From Poa pratensis (Eukaryota > Streptophyta > Magnoliopsida > Poales > Poaceae): 64,000 nt of DNA. Below the pieces are notes generated by a model, which was not told the DNA's origin, made no database searches, and was given only the letters and a program-made list of their open reading frames with translations. The stretch covers positions 40,390,838 to 40,454,837 of the forward strand of contig CAMZMU010000107.1 in the NCBI GenBank assembly GCA_947311845.1, given 5' to 3'. Shown here piece after piece: positions 21,492-33,540 of the stretch. How positions within the stretch are numbered: position 1 is the first letter of the stretch; every line of letters begins with the position of its first letter. The position numbers and the translations under genes were made by a program.

Positions 21492-22255
21492 CCGGAGCCA
21501 ATACAATCCCGGTGAACGCAGGAGCTCCAAGACCGGCAGCCACAAAGCCGGTTAACCTGGTAAACATGGGAGGCAACGACAACGGTGCTGGTCCGAGTCG
21601 GCAAGGTGGATACCCCGGTAATGAGTACAAGGAGGCTCATCAAAGTTATGTGGTTTTTGTGACCGAGCCAACTGACAAGAAAAGTCAGCTGCGAAGGGCG
21701 AAGGAGGTGAATGCAGTCATGCCAGCAGTCCCAAAATACCTGAATTGGTCCGAGCAGGAGATCACTTGGAGCAGGGCTGATAACCCCAGAATTATGCCAA
21801 GTCCAGGAAACTATGCACTGGTGGTGGATCCGACTTTGGTTGGACCCAAGCTTAACGTGAGGTTTAGCCGAGTCTTGATTGACAATGGCAGTGCCATAAA
21901 CATCATGTATCGGGACACAATGGTCAAGTTGGGTATTTCGCCGAATCAGTTGCAGCAGAGCAGTTGTACCTTCCATGGTATAGTACCCGGGGTGTCTTGT
22001 TCCCCAATGGGTAAGATCTGGGTAGATGTGCTGTTTGGTACCAAGGACAATCACCGGCTTGAGAGTCTCGAGTTCGAGGTGGTAGATTTGGAGAGCCCAT
22101 ACCATGCTCTGCTTGGCCGGCCTGCGTTAGCCAAGTTCATGATATCCACTCATGTGGCCTACCTCAAGATAAGATGCCTGGCCCGAATGGTATTATCACT
22201 GTTGCGGGAGATTACAAAAAGGCCATACAGTGTGCCACGATCGGTTCCACCTTAG
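21492..22255 (+). CDS. Gypsy-1 aspartic protease region
   Basis: This continues the frame of an ORF beginning at 21344. The retropepsin active site reads VLIDNGSAINIMY (about 21874-21912), where most family members have DGGS or DTGS, so the second catalytic-loop residue is Asn. It is followed by FHGIVPG and by YHALLGRPALAKF, the usual flap and C-terminal motif of plant Gypsy proteases. The protease cleaves the Gag-Pol polyprotein inside the particle. A one-base loss in an A run near 22172 shifts the frame into the linker before RT. Confidence 0.85.
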
Positions 22256-24311
22256 CCGAATCATTGGTGATCCAAGCTGAGAAGAGCAAGATGCATGAGG
22301 TGGTGGCAATGGCGAAGTCAGCTCAGCTCGGTGTGCTGGCTATGACCAATCCGGATGGAGGTGCAACATTTGAGATGCCCAAGGAGACAAAGAAGATCCC
22401 ATTGACCCGGAGAACCCGGAGCGCATGGCCATCATTGGTGCCGGGTTGGATGAGAAATAGGAAAGCGCGCTCTGTCACTTCCTCCGTGAGAATCGGGATA
22501 TCTTTGCATGGTCGGCTAAGGACCTGCCTGGTGTTCCGAGGGAGTTGGCAGAGCACTCTTTATTTGTCAGGCCGGATGTAAAACCGGTGAGGCAACCGAC
22601 TCGGCGTCTCTCAGATGATCGAAGAAAAGTGGTGCTGGATGAGCTGGCTAAGTTGCTTGCAGCCGGATTCATTATGGAGGTGTTGCATCCAGACTGGATA
22701 TCCAATCCGGTTCTGGTAGAGAAGAAGAAGGACGAACCAGCGGTGGTCAAGGTGTGGCGCATGTGCATCGATTCACCAACCTAAACAAGGCGTGCCCGAA
22801 GGATCCATTTCCTTTACCTCGGATTGATCAAGTGATCGATTCTACTGCTGGGTGTGAGTTGTTGTCTTTTATTGATGCGTACTCTGGTTTTCACCAGATA
22901 CCACTGAACCCTAAAGATCAAATAAAGACTGCTTTTATTACCCCGTACGGGGCGTATTGCTATCGTGTCATGTGTTTCGGTTTGAGAAATGCCGGTGCAA
23001 CTTATCAGAGATGTATGCAGAAATGCTTACACTCCCAAATGGGCAAGAATGTGCAGGTGTATGTCGATGATATCGTCATCAAAACTAAAGAAAAACACAC
23101 TCTCCTCGAGGATCTCGAGGAAACATTTGTGAACTTGAGAAAATATCGGTTGAAATTGAATCCGGATAAATGCACCTTTGGTGTCCCGGCTGGAAAGTTG
23201 CTCGGTTTCCTTGTATCGAGCCGAGGTATTGAGGTGAATCCGGCTAAGATCCGAGCCATAGAAAGAATGAAATTGCCTAAATGTCTAAAAGATGTACAAA
23301 AATTCACCGGGTGTTTAGCCTCGTTGAGTCGGTTTGTGAGTCGGCTAGGAGAAAAAGCCTTGCCCTTGTATCAGTTGATGAAAAAGAGCACCGGGTTCAC
23401 GTGGACCCCGCAGGCAGATTCGGCTTTCAACGAATTAAAAAAGATGTTGTCCACTGCACCAATTCTGGCGTCACCTTTGCCGAATGAGCCAATGCTACTT
23501 TACATTGCGGCCACTAACCGGGTCGTAAGTGTGGTCATAGTGGTAGAGCGAGAAGAGGAGGGTAAATCCGTGCAGAGACCGGTGTACTATTTAAGTGAGG
23601 TGATCTCAACCTCAAAGCAAAATTATCCTCACTACCAGAAGATGACATACGGTGTATACCTGGCGGCCAAAAGTTGAAACATTATTTCCAAGAACACCCG
23701 ATTACCGTGGTATGTGAAGCTCCAATCGCGGAGATCATTGGGTGCAAAGATGCGACTGGCCGGGTTGCCAAGTGGGCAATAGAAGTATCTCCTTACACCC
23801 CGCATTATGAGAGAAGGGATGCTATCAAGTCTCAGGCTTTACCGGATTTCCTTTGTGACTGGGCCGAGATGCAGTATGAGCCACCCAAGCCGGATTACAA
23901 TTACTGGAAGTTGCACTTTGATGGCTCCAAAACCAAAATCGGATTAGGTGCTGGGGTGGTACTCACGTCACCAAGCAAGATCAATTGCGATATGTGTTGC
24001 AGATTCATTTCTCAGCCTCAAACAATGTGGCCGAATATGAGGCACTGATCCATGGGCTTAATGTGGCTAGGGATATCGGCATCCGCCGAATAGAATGTTT
24101 TGGTGATTCGGATTTAGTGGTGCAGCAATCTTCTGGAAATTGGGATGCTCTTGATGCCAATATGGCACTGTATCGGTTTCATGTCCAGAAAATTTCAGGA
24201 TTTTTTGAAGGCTGCGAGTACAAGCACATACCTCGGTTGGAGAACGAAGCTGCTGATGTCCTGTCAAAACTCGGGTCGTCTAGGGATGCAATTCCACCCG
24301 GATATCCTTGA
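22256..24311 (+). CDS. Gypsy-1 reverse transcriptase and RNase H
   Basis: RT motifs appear in order: DIFAW-type entry (near 22494), [51 protein letters not shown], the catalytic YVDD at 23060-23071, and KCTFGVPAGKLLGFLVS. The connection domain and RNase H follow, with LHFDGSKTKIGLGAG, NNVAEYEALIHGL and FGDSDLVVQQ giving the expected acidic residues. Frame breaks occur near 22402, 22770, 23681, 23974 and 24301, each at a homopolymer of C, T, A, A or G that appears one base short, and there is one in-frame TAG near 22460. These enzymes copy element RNA into DNA in the cytoplasmic particle. Confidence 0.9.
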
Positions 24312-24543
24312 ATCACCTAAGGGTCCCTTCAATCAAACCTTCGCCTGATTCCGAGTCAATTTTTATCCCAAAGCAAGAATCTGAGGCTGTCCCTATGAAT
24401 GTTGATGTCGGTACATTGGGGAAGACCCGGGGACTGCATGGCGAGACCCGGGGACTGCTAACCGGATCTTAGGAAAGAGGAGCAGAGAAGAAGGTGGTGC
24501 TAACCGAATCTTAGGGAATGGGCAGAAGCTGATAGAAGAAATA

Positions 24544-25866
24544 ATGGCGGCCGAACCAGTGGAGATAGATGAGCACTTATTCCCTTTGCATCCAGTACCG
24601 GAATGGGCTGAAGAAATCATGAAGTTCATGTCGGAGGGGAGTTTGCCAAATGATGAAACCGAAGCTAGGCGAGTGCAGAGGAGGTCCAAGGCTTACACCA
24701 TCATCAACAAGGAGTTATACAAGAGGAGTGCAACCGAGGTGCTACAGCGTTGTGTGGAGCCAGCCGAGGGCAAGGAGATGCTCCTGGAGATACATCAAGG
24801 AGAATGTGGACATCATTGCAGCACAGAGCCCTGGTGGCTAAGGTGTTCCGGCATGGATTTTACTGGCCCACTGCTCACGCGGATGCAGAGGACATAGTCC
24901 GAAAATGTGAAGGATGCCAAAGGTTTGCCAAGCAGACACACTTACCCGCATCGGCGCTCAAAACAATTCCTATCACTTGGCCGTTTGCTGTGTGGTGTTT
25001 AGATATGGTGGGAGATTTCAAGCCGGCTAGGGGTAACATGACACATATGCTGGTGATGGTGGATAAGTTCACCAAGTGGATAGAGGTGAAACCAATCCGG
25101 AAGGTAGATGGTCGTTCGGCTGTGACTTTCCTGAAAGAAATTATTTTGAGATACGGTACCCTCATAGCATCATCTCGGATAACGGCACAAACTTTGCTGT
25201 CGGAGAGTTTGCTCGGTTTTGCATGGATAAGGGAATCCGGCTAGATATAGCCTCGGTGGCACATCCGGAGTCTAATGGGCAAGTGGAAAGATCAAATGCC
25301 CTGGTGTTGGCCGGCATCAAGGCTCGTCTCATTGAACCATTGCTGAAAACTCCGGGATGCTGGATAGACGAGATACCATCAGTACTGTGGGGTCTAAGGA
25401 CCACGCCGAATCGGTCAACTGGCTATACGCCATTTTTTCTGGTTTATGGGGCAGAAGCTGTGCTACCCACTGACATAGAACATGATGCACCAAGGGTGGC
25501 AATGTATACTGAAACCGAGGCAAAAGAGGCCCGGGAAGATGCAGTGGATCTGCTAGAGGAAGCAAGAGAATTGGCCTATCTCGGACAGCAATATACCAGC
25601 AGAATCTCCGACGATATCATAGTCGAAAGATCAGCCCTCGAGTGTTTCATGAGGGAGATCTTGTACTAAGGCTGGTGCAGCGCAGCAAAGGCCGACACAA
25701 GTTGTCACCTCCATGGGAGGGACCATTCATTGTGAGCAGGGCTATGCACAATGACTCGTACTACCTTGTAGATGCACAGGAACCAAGGAAGGATGGCCTG
25801 GATAGACCCGGACAAGAAACTAAGAGACCCTGGAATGTAGCTCTGCTTCGACCCTTTTACTCCTAA
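24544..25866 (+). CDS. Gypsy-1 integrase
   Basis: The N-terminal zinc-binding module includes the conserved GECGHH and RKCEGCQRF. The catalytic core shows WCLDMVGDF (first Asp), ISDNGTNF (second Asp) and HPESNGQVERSN (Glu). GLRTTPNRSTGYTPF and VYGAEAVLP follow, and then a C-terminal segment with FHEGDLVLR and LSPPWEGPFIV, ending at a stop near 25866. Integrase inserts the double-stranded copy into host DNA. Breaks lie near 24815, 25163 (C run) and 25608 (C run). No chromodomain is seen, consistent with the Tat lineage. Confidence 0.9.
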
Positions 25867-26509
25867 GGGGCGCAATGTATGTATTTCAGTTTATCATAAA
25901 TGAAATTGCAGCAATCCGAGTCTGGACTCGGGGACTGCTTCGTCCTTATGCATGTGTTTCTTATTACTGTTTTGTCCATATCGTTCATGTGTCGAATTGC
26001 TTTGAACCTCGTCCCAAAATTCAAGTAATGTATGCTGTGTTGTTGATCTCGTGACTCGACTGACAAACACCAAAATGGTAGTCAAGAGCAGAGATGAGGA
26101 ATATGGGAAACATGAAAATGGACTCGGGGACTCGGTCCAAAACCGATTCGGCAGATGTCGTTTACTAACCCCTGTTATTTATTTTTTGTTTATGTTAGAT
26201 GATTCTAAACCATAACTCGCATGTTTCAAGTATTGTATGCTATGATTCCTATCTTGTGACTCGACTGTCAAACACCTAAAAGGTAGACAAGAGCAAAGAT
26301 TCGGCAAAAATAGTAAACAAGAAAACAGACTCGGGGACTCGGTTTAAAATGATCCAACATAAACCTCGTCCGGATCGCATTAAGCTAAATAAGAGTAGTC
26401 TCGGAAGAACTTAAAATTGTTTATTACATCTGCTCCCGGCATACCGGGGATTTAACGTTTTTTCACTGAGTCACTTCAGGAAGCGCAGACTTGGTTGTAG
26501 CGGGTTCGG
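25867..26509. other. Convergent spacer between Gypsy-1 pol and its antisense gene
   Basis: Noncoding. It contains two related 120-base blocks starting near 26040 and 26225, with shared words TGTGACTCGACTGNCAAACACC, AAAAGGTAGNCAAGAGCA and GACTCGGGGACTCGG. Polyadenylation signals of both converging transcripts probably lie here. Confidence 0.6.
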
Positions 26510-29500
26510 TTACACAGCTTCGGTTGCAGGAGCCTCGGGCGCGCGAGCTTCGGTTGGAGTAGATTCGGTTGCAGGGGGTTCCGTCGCTGGAATGGACTCA
26601 GAAGATGGAGGAACTTCAGGGTAACCTTGCGTGGAGAGCTTGAAGGCTGGGCAGATTCGGAAGTATCCGGATCAGCTGAAGCTTGTTTGGTAATCTCTGC
26701 CGAATCAGTTGCTGATATCTCCGAAGTCTGGGCCGGAGTTGCTTCGGTACTCTTAGCCGAGTCAGCGGCTGGGATCTTGATGGACTTGATAGGAGCAGGT
26801 TCGGCAGAGTTAGCCGAATCATCAGACTCGCCCTCAGAATCGGCATATTCTTCAGCGGAGGCATCGTCCGATTCCTCTTCTTCAGTCTCTTCCCCGTCAG
26901 TGTAGACCGGAGCCTCCAGATCAAGATGTTTGGTGTTTGCAAATTCCGCCATAAAGTTGGCAGCCTCCTCGCGGATCTTGATCCGGTCAGGATCTTTAGC
27001 CCATGAAGAACCCTCGCGAAGGGAGCGCACTCTGGCGAGATCGATTAGTTCATACCAAGACATGATGAGGATCAAGGCGGCATCAGCACCGGCACGGGCA
27101 GATGAAGATCTCCATTGCTGTAACCGGCTCTTCGTTTGATCCAGATCTTTGATTAGCTCCTCCGCAGACCGGACTTGCCGAGATTCAGGAAATAAGATTC
27201 GGTGAGCCTTGAGGCTTGCATTGAGCAGATCAATGTGGGAATCCTTCAAAGGGGCAATCCGAGCCTTGAGTGCAGTAATGTGATCTTCAATGTCCCATGT
27301 CTCTGGTAAGGGAGCACCGGTTAATTTGGCTCTCTCAGCTCGGGCGTCTCTCACAGCTTTGGCGGCTTGAAGCCGGATGCTGGTAAACTCTCCTACAAAC
27401 AAATAAGCTAATACCGAGTTAAGCGAGAAGGAACACAAAAATATATGTCGGATAAGAGCAGAAGGAAAAGAAGAGATTCGGCAAAACTTACGGTCCATGT
27501 CATCATTGAGGCTTGCAAGTCCGGACAGCCATTTCGCACTGGCTGCTTTGTGAGCACTCAATTCTTCTTTCGCCGCTTTGACTTCGGCTTCAGATTCGGC
27601 AATGGCCGTTTGAATTTGCTTGTCCAGTTTGGCCCGCTCCGCAAGTCCGGCTTTGCAAACATCTCGCTCCTTCTGGATAGTGTCTTTTTCATTCCGCAGC
27701 GCATCCCGCTCTCCTTTGACCTTCTCCTTCACTTTTTCAACCCGGTTAAGCTCTCGCTGGAGCCGAGCCACCTCTGACTTTTGCTCCTCTAAAGCGCGCT
27801 TCTGCTCTTCTTCTTTATTGTCCATTTCAAGACAGAGCCCATCAAAGGAAGTTTGGAGCTTCTGGTGCTGATGGGCGAGCTGCTTAAAGAGCTTGCTGCG
27901 AGCGGTCATGGTTTCCTGAAAGAAAACATGCAAATGGCGTCAAAAGAATCTCGGGGACTGGCCCGAGATTAACCGAATCAGTTGGAAAAGAGACTCGGGG
28001 ACTGGAAGTCCCACGTTTCCTCGGTTAAGACAACATTCATGATCAAGTTTTATAGATTCAAGCCGAATGACTTTCTTACTCGGAGGAGTATCAGTCGTTC
28101 GACCCGAATCTCGGGGACTGGGAATAGTGCAGATTGATAATGATAAAGTAAAAGCAGATTCGGTAAAGTTACCTCAAAGACCCGGTTAGCTTCAACAACC
28201 GAGGTCTGCACGGAGTGTAGAGATTGAAACATCCGACTAGGCCCAGCCGGATGTGGCGCTGAAGTAGAGAAGTCTTTGGCGAGGTCAGCATCATTCCAAG
28301 CTTCAATGAATTGCTTGGCGGACTCGAGCTTATCGCTGCTCGGAGGGCGGGGATTCGACAGGGCCTGGCCGAATCGAATCGCTGATGGGGCGGCAGGAAC
28401 TTTCTTGCTAGCAGCCACCTGCTTATCCGAGGTGGTTGGAGTTGTGCCAGGGCACCTTGAGTCGGCTTGGGTGAGGTGACGCACCCGGGGTCTGCTTCGG
28501 ATGTTGCTCCTTTTGCTGCTTCTCGGAAATTTGTTGTTGCTGTTGCTGCTTCTGCTTTTTCTTCTTCTGCTGCTCTTGATTCAGCAGGGCTTGAGCTGCC
28601 GGTGTAGGGCGAGAATCCGGCTTAGGCAAGGGCTGAGCCGATGTCTTAGCCTTTTCCTTCTCCAGCTCCTTCAGAGGGCGTGGCCAAGTTGAGTCTCGGA
28701 TAGGAACCAGGGTTTCCTCACTCTCCAAGTCAATAACTGGCTCTGATACGGGAGTCGGCTGGGGAATATTGGCAGTTGTAGTACGCGCTGGAGAGGGGAC
28801 CGCCCTCTCAGGAGACTGGTTCTCCACAGCCGAATCCAGTGGAGGAATGGGAGAAGAAATGGATGAGTGAGTTTGTTCGGTGACGATGACGTCACTACAT
28901 AAAACAAAGTGAACAGTTAATCCGGATGAAGATGACTCGGTTAGTAAGGAAGAAAGCAAATGAAGCTAAGTTGGCATTACCCCTTCGTGGTAGGCATGGG
29001 CTTGAGCCGATTCTGCTTGGAGCCAGCCTTCTTGATTCTTTTGCTTTAGGGGCATCAGATCCGGGCGCATCAGCGCGTTTCCGAGATGTCCCTTGAGTAT
29101 CTTCTTTGGCTGGAACACAAGGTGGTGACCATGAAATCGGAATAGCATCAATGGGATCTAGGATCCGGCAATCATCATCCTCATCTTCGTTGTGAATAGT
29201 TGTTTGCTTACCCTTGCGGATTGGCTTGGCGCGCGGAATCGGCAGATAATCATCCGTATCCGCATCCTCTTCGCCCTCGCGCAACGGGCTGCGATCCGCT
29301 CCCCATACTTGGTGGAGAGATCTCCATCTTCAGTAGCTTGGCGGTCAAACAGCTACATAAGAGTCAAGGTAAATCCGGATTAGTCCGATGGCATTTTGAT
29401 GAAGTATGGATGAATTCGGAAGATGGTGAACGAACCTGTGGTGGAAGTGCATTCCGGTGAAACGGCTTTACGCCCCACCGCCACTTATCCGACATCTCCG

Positions 29501-30460
29501 TATAGGCAATCGCATTTACTCGTCTCCTGATGGAAGCTCGGTTAAGGTCATGCTTGCTGATCCGGGTAGGATCTAGCAGACCACTCATGTGGCATATCTT
29601 GTGTTCACGTCTTTGAAGAGGATTGACCCGGCGGGAGATAAAGGTCCGGAGGAGATCGTCCGATCCAGGCCCTTCTCCACAAGGTCCTCCAGAGTTTCAT
29701 GTATTGTCTGGAGCTCTGCAATAGTTTCAGCCGGATTATATCCGAAGTTTAATTCGGCTGTGGGTGGCTCGATCTTGAACTCGGGCAGATTGAGGGCATC
29801 ATGGCCTTCAGCACTCTTCACATAAAGGAAAGTCCTTTGCCACTTCCTGACAGTGTCTAGGCCAGTGATACGGGGAAAGATGGATCCCGTCCTCGGCGTA
29901 ATGCTAACCGAACCACAAGCAGTCATCAGCTTCGGCTTGGTGCCTGGAATAGTCTGCTTGCGGAGGTGAAAATACTTTGCCCATATATCGACAGTCGGCC
30001 AGACACCGAGATAGCCCTCGCAAAAGGAAGTAAAGGCCGATAGAGAAACGAAGGCATTAGCCGGGAGGTGATGAGGCTGTAAGCCAAAGAAATCTAGGAA
30101 AGCCCGGAAGAAATCACTCGCCGGCAATCCGAATCCGCGCTCAAAGTGCGCTAGAAACACCACACGTTCACCAGGTTCGGTGACCGGTGCGAGTTCCTTC
30201 CCCGGTTTGCGGCATATAACTTGAGAGGTTATACGCCGGGTGCTTAATAGCCATTCCAGATCGTCCTTTGTCACATCAGAACCCTCCCACTGCCGGGAGG
30301 AAGCTTCGCCATATCCGGATCGATCCTGCAAGAAGTCGGGTAGGGCCGAGTCAGAATGAATCGGATAATGGTATAATCGAACCAGATCTAAAGTGATTCG
30401 GCTAAGATTATCCCGGATGAAACTAGCCGGGTTCAGCAGAGAAGGTGATTCGGATGGCAA
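26510..30460 (-). CDS. Antisense gene of Gypsy-1: gypsy-type transposon domain plus coiled coil, five exons
   Basis: Exons on the minus strand are 30460-29436, 29352-28981, 28894-28173, 27915-27492 and 27392-26510, all with GT-AG borders. Exon 1 matches the plant 'putative gypsy type transposon' family (PF04195), with FLAHFERGFGLPASDFFRAF, LDFFGLQPHHLPANAF, SLSAFTSFCEGYLGVWP and RKWQRTFLYVK. Exon 3 is Pro/Gln-rich with a poly-Lys/Gln tract. Exon 4 is a long Glu/Lys coiled coil. Exon 5 is acidic, with EEEESDDASAEEYADSEGES. Its role is unknown. Antisense extra ORFs occur in Tat-type elements such as Grande. Frame changes near 29588, 29302, 29040 and 26630 each fall at a homopolymer that looks one base short. 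Confidence 0.75.
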
Positions 30461-30936
30461 TCACAAACACCTTCCGCAAAAGTCTAGGGTTACACAAGAT
30501 CTACCGCGGCAGTAAAAAAGAAAGGAAATCACGAGTAAAAATGTGATTGAACTGCTCATACGGTGGCAAGCAAAACTAGGGCAATCTAGTGCAAAATCTA
30601 GAAAGGAGATCTACTGGATGCACTGAGGCTTGGCGATGGACTAATATGCGGATGAATCTACAAAAAACAGGCGTGAGTTCCCCGTGGAATATGAACTTGC
30701 TCGCGGTGGCCATGAACGGAAGAAAAAGAACTTACGGGTATGGCGCGGCGAGGAAGGAGCCCAGTGGAGAAACGGCGGTGCAGGGCGCAGTGCGCGGCTC
30801 CGGCGAGTCTTCTCAGTGTTGAGGACGTCTCCGGCGCGGCAAGGTTGCGAGGGCGAGATTGCGGCGGCGGCAGTGGCGCAGATGGAGGTTTTCGGAGTGG
30901 GGAACGAGCGGAGAAGAAGAGAAACCCCCGCACCCC

Positions 30937-30947
30937 TATTTATAGTG
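30937..30947 (-). promoter_or_regulatory. TATA box of the antisense gene
   Basis: On the minus strand, CTATAAATAGG lies about 480 bases upstream of the antisense start codon at 30460. The region 30905-30480 would be a 5' UTR with a 90-codon upstream ORF (30933-30658). The GC-rich stretch 30700-30900 fits a promoter-proximal leader. Confidence 0.6.
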
Positions 30948-31348
30948 CTAAGTGGTAACTGACGCACTACTGCGCAGTTTTCGGGGCGTCGCAGGATAAC
31001 TGCGCCCTGGAACTTTGTGGTCTCCGCTGTGACCGTGTATTTCAGACACATGGTGGGTCACAGAATGGGAAGCGGTCGTACGGATCAAATGTGCCTGTCA
31101 GCGAAGAATTCGAGGAGACACGGTCATTTGGTCAAATACACTCAAGTGCCCGGTGGATCCGGATATTGTGCTGACATTGGCATGTCAAATCAAAGACCCG
31201 GATAACACGGCTTTGCGCAGAGATTTCCGGCCAAAGTGTCCCGGGAAATTCGGAGACAAGTTTATGTGATTCGGTTAGTAGTGCTTGTTTTTAACCTGCT
31301 ACGGTTCTTCAGCCGAGGCTGTAGAACCGCACCAGCTTCGGGGACTAC
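30948..31348 (+). other. Region between antisense promoter and 3' LTR, with polypurine-like stretch
   Basis: Noncoding, probably the upstream promoter of the antisense gene. It ends with AGCTTCGGGGACTAC directly before the 3' LTR, in the position of the plus-strand primer. Confidence 0.5.
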
Positions 31349-32429
31349 TGTCGGGGGGCTGCCCCCGGGTAGGGCAAAGATGTGGTATTATGGATGATAA
31401 AGAGCTGGCCGGGTCAGTGTCTAGCCGGGTCACTTGGGCCGGATCTCCTGGGAGAGTCGGTTAGCTCTCGATCAAGCTGGAGTGCGGAAAGAGGTCAAGG
31501 AGGATCCGGTAAAGTCAAGCCGGATCGGATTAAAGAGTACCGGTTAAATTAGCCGGGTTGGTCAGGAAGGATCCGGATAAGGTAATCCGGATATTGCACA
31601 AGGGCCAAGAATTGTCAGTAAGGTCACGAGTCCTGCAGTTCTACTGACCGGGGCACAGAGGACAGCGAGGTCGAGCCACGGGTTTCCCGGATCGCAAGGC
31701 CCTAGGCGCTGACTCGGCCAATTCGGGAAAGGGGCTATGGCCTAGACCCGGTGGGCTACGCCTGCCATTGCCTGAAGAGGCAAGATAGGCCTGCTGGGAC
31801 TTGACAGCCAGGTCAAGCCACGGGATTCCTGGGAGCGCAGCAACCTAGGAGCTGACTCGGCCAATTCGGGAAAGAGGATGTGACCTAGACCCGGTGGGCT
31901 ACAGCTGCCATTGCCCGAAGGGGCAAGATAGGCCTGACAGTCCGGCCGTTGGATTGACAGGGGGCAGAGGCTTGTCCTTTTCCTCTTGGCAATGCCATTG
32001 TCTCATGGAGCCAGGGGCAAAAAGGTAATCCGGTTAGTGTATAAGTAAGCTACCACATCCTCCAGTGCAAGGGACGGTCAAGACAACGAGCATCATTTCC
32101 CCCCAAGCTCCATCTTCTTCCTAGAGCTTTCACCATTGTTCTTCATACAGCTCAAGGAGCGCTCTGTACTTGTAAACACTTGAAATATAAAGAGAGTAGG
32201 CTAGTGCTGCAGTAGGGGTGTTACCTCCACAAGAGGGCCCCGAAGCAGGGTACATCGTGGTGTTCTTTGCTTCTTCTTGGTTCTGCTTGTTCTTGTTTGT
32301 TCTTGCGAGTTCTTGGTTGTTCTTCATGCGTGCTTCGTGAGCGCGCAAACCCTCCCCGGATCCCCCAACGTCCTAGCGAGCCCACAACTTAAGCCATCCT
32401 ATGGCATCTGCCGTGACACCACCACGACA
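31349..32429 (+). repeat. Gypsy-1 3' LTR (1081 bp)
   Basis: Nearly identical to the 5' LTR. By eye there are two substitutions (GACCCGGTGGG versus GACCCGATGGG, and CTTGAAAT versus CTTGAGAT) and four extra single bases: CAACC, CTTTTCC, GCAATGCC and AATCCGG. Confidence 0.95.
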
Positions 32430-32434
32430 GTATC

Positions 32435-33540
32435 GCTAGCAAGTGTTCCTTTGTACATGCTTTCCCAGTTCGCTCTAGGGAGAGAATGGACACAATTAGG
32501 AATGCCAACGAAGATTGCGAGATTAATTTCATCTTCTTTCAAGTTCAACCTAATCCAAAACACAATTAGCCAAGCCTAAACCTGGAATTAGAGCAGAGCC
32601 AGCTTGGCTCGACTCGCTCAAACTCGGTCAGCTGAGGAGCTACTTGAACTCGGCTCGTTCAACAAGACGTGTCCAAAAATTAAGCTCGCTTGACTCGGTG
32701 AACTCGGGAGGTGCTCGGCAAAAACAGACAACAGGGAAAACGTATGACGGTGCTTGGCTGCTTCTCCATGGCGGTGTGGTCTGGGATGGTGCAGTGAAGT
32801 GCTTTGTGGTCGCGGTGGCAGTTGAGGAGGATTGCTCGATTGAGGGGAGGGCTAGGACGGGGGCGGGGTGGGCAGGGCCGACATGGACGGGGTGGGTGGG
32901 GATGGAGGTTGTGCGTCGCCGCCTCTACTAAGTGACAGCTGATAGGAGACGCGAGTGGGGATAAGGAATCGCTAAACAAATCGAGTGGTCTGGTGGCCTC
33001 TCGTGCTCGTGTAGTCGTGTCGCGTGGGACTTGTGTGGGCTGATTTGCTGGTTGGGCTAGGGTGATTTACGACTTCGAGTAGTTCCATAGACCTATTTTC
33101 TGATTTTTTAAGCGAGTTATACGAGCTTAACGAGTTACTCGGTAACTCTGCTCGAACTTGTTTATACTTGATTTTGAAAAATTGGCTTGGCTCGTCATTC
33201 CGAGTTCAAGTTCCGGTCCGAGTTACTCGTTAACTCGAGTGTTTTGACCTTTATAATTCGAGCGCTACCCAAGCCTCAATCGGTGAGATAATTTTCCTCG
33301 AAAATATACGGCAAAAGGGCGCACTTGTCATGTAAGCTTGCACGACAGCACGTGACCTTGACCTCCTGTCCGGCCGGTCAAGCTGGCCGACTTTTGATTT
33401 CGCCTATTCGGACACGTGCTTGGCGGCGGTGGTGAGATGTTGCGAACACACAACGGGTAATAGAGAAGTACTCCAGCTAAATTCCACCACAAGTCACTGG
33501 TGGTCGGAGTTGAGTACTCGAGATATAACTTATTGCTAAC
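32435..33540. other. Intergenic stretch with ACTCG-rich diverged repeat; no gene
   Basis: The part just after Gypsy-1 continues the DNA interrupted by it. From about 32590 to 33250 there are many short GCTCG, ACTCGG and AACTCG words, in forms such as GCTTGACTCGGTGAACTCGG and TTACTCGTTAACTCGAG, with related words at both ends of a C/G-rich centre. This resembles a decayed DNA transposon with subterminal repeats, but I could not define its ends. ORFs here are short and unsupported. Confidence 0.4.

Larger units (their letters stand above)
17977..32429 (+). mobile_element. Gypsy-1: complete Tat-lineage LTR retrotransposon, very young
   Basis: It is bounded by a perfect 5-bp target duplication, GTATC (17972-17976 and 32430-32434), and by LTRs running TG...CA. 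By eye the LTRs differ by only two substitutions and four single-base indels, so the insertion is recent. The order is LTR, primer-binding site, gag, protease, RT, RNase H, integrase, antisense gene, polypurine-like stretch, LTR. The gag-pro-RT-RNaseH-integrase order defines Gypsy. The long extra region with an antisense ORF between integrase and 3' LTR is characteristic of the Tat lineage (known for Grande-type elements). Frames are interrupted at many points, mostly one-base homopolymer shortenings. Confidence 0.93.

Noticed and set aside
26510..30460. Host gene disrupted by a retrotransposon
   Set aside because: The gene lies wholly between integrase and 3' LTR, and similar antisense ORFs occur in Tat-type elements, so it belongs to the element.
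32644..32979. 95-100-residue ORFs on both strands after Gypsy-1
   Set aside because: They are mirror frames of a G/C-skewed repeat with no domain.
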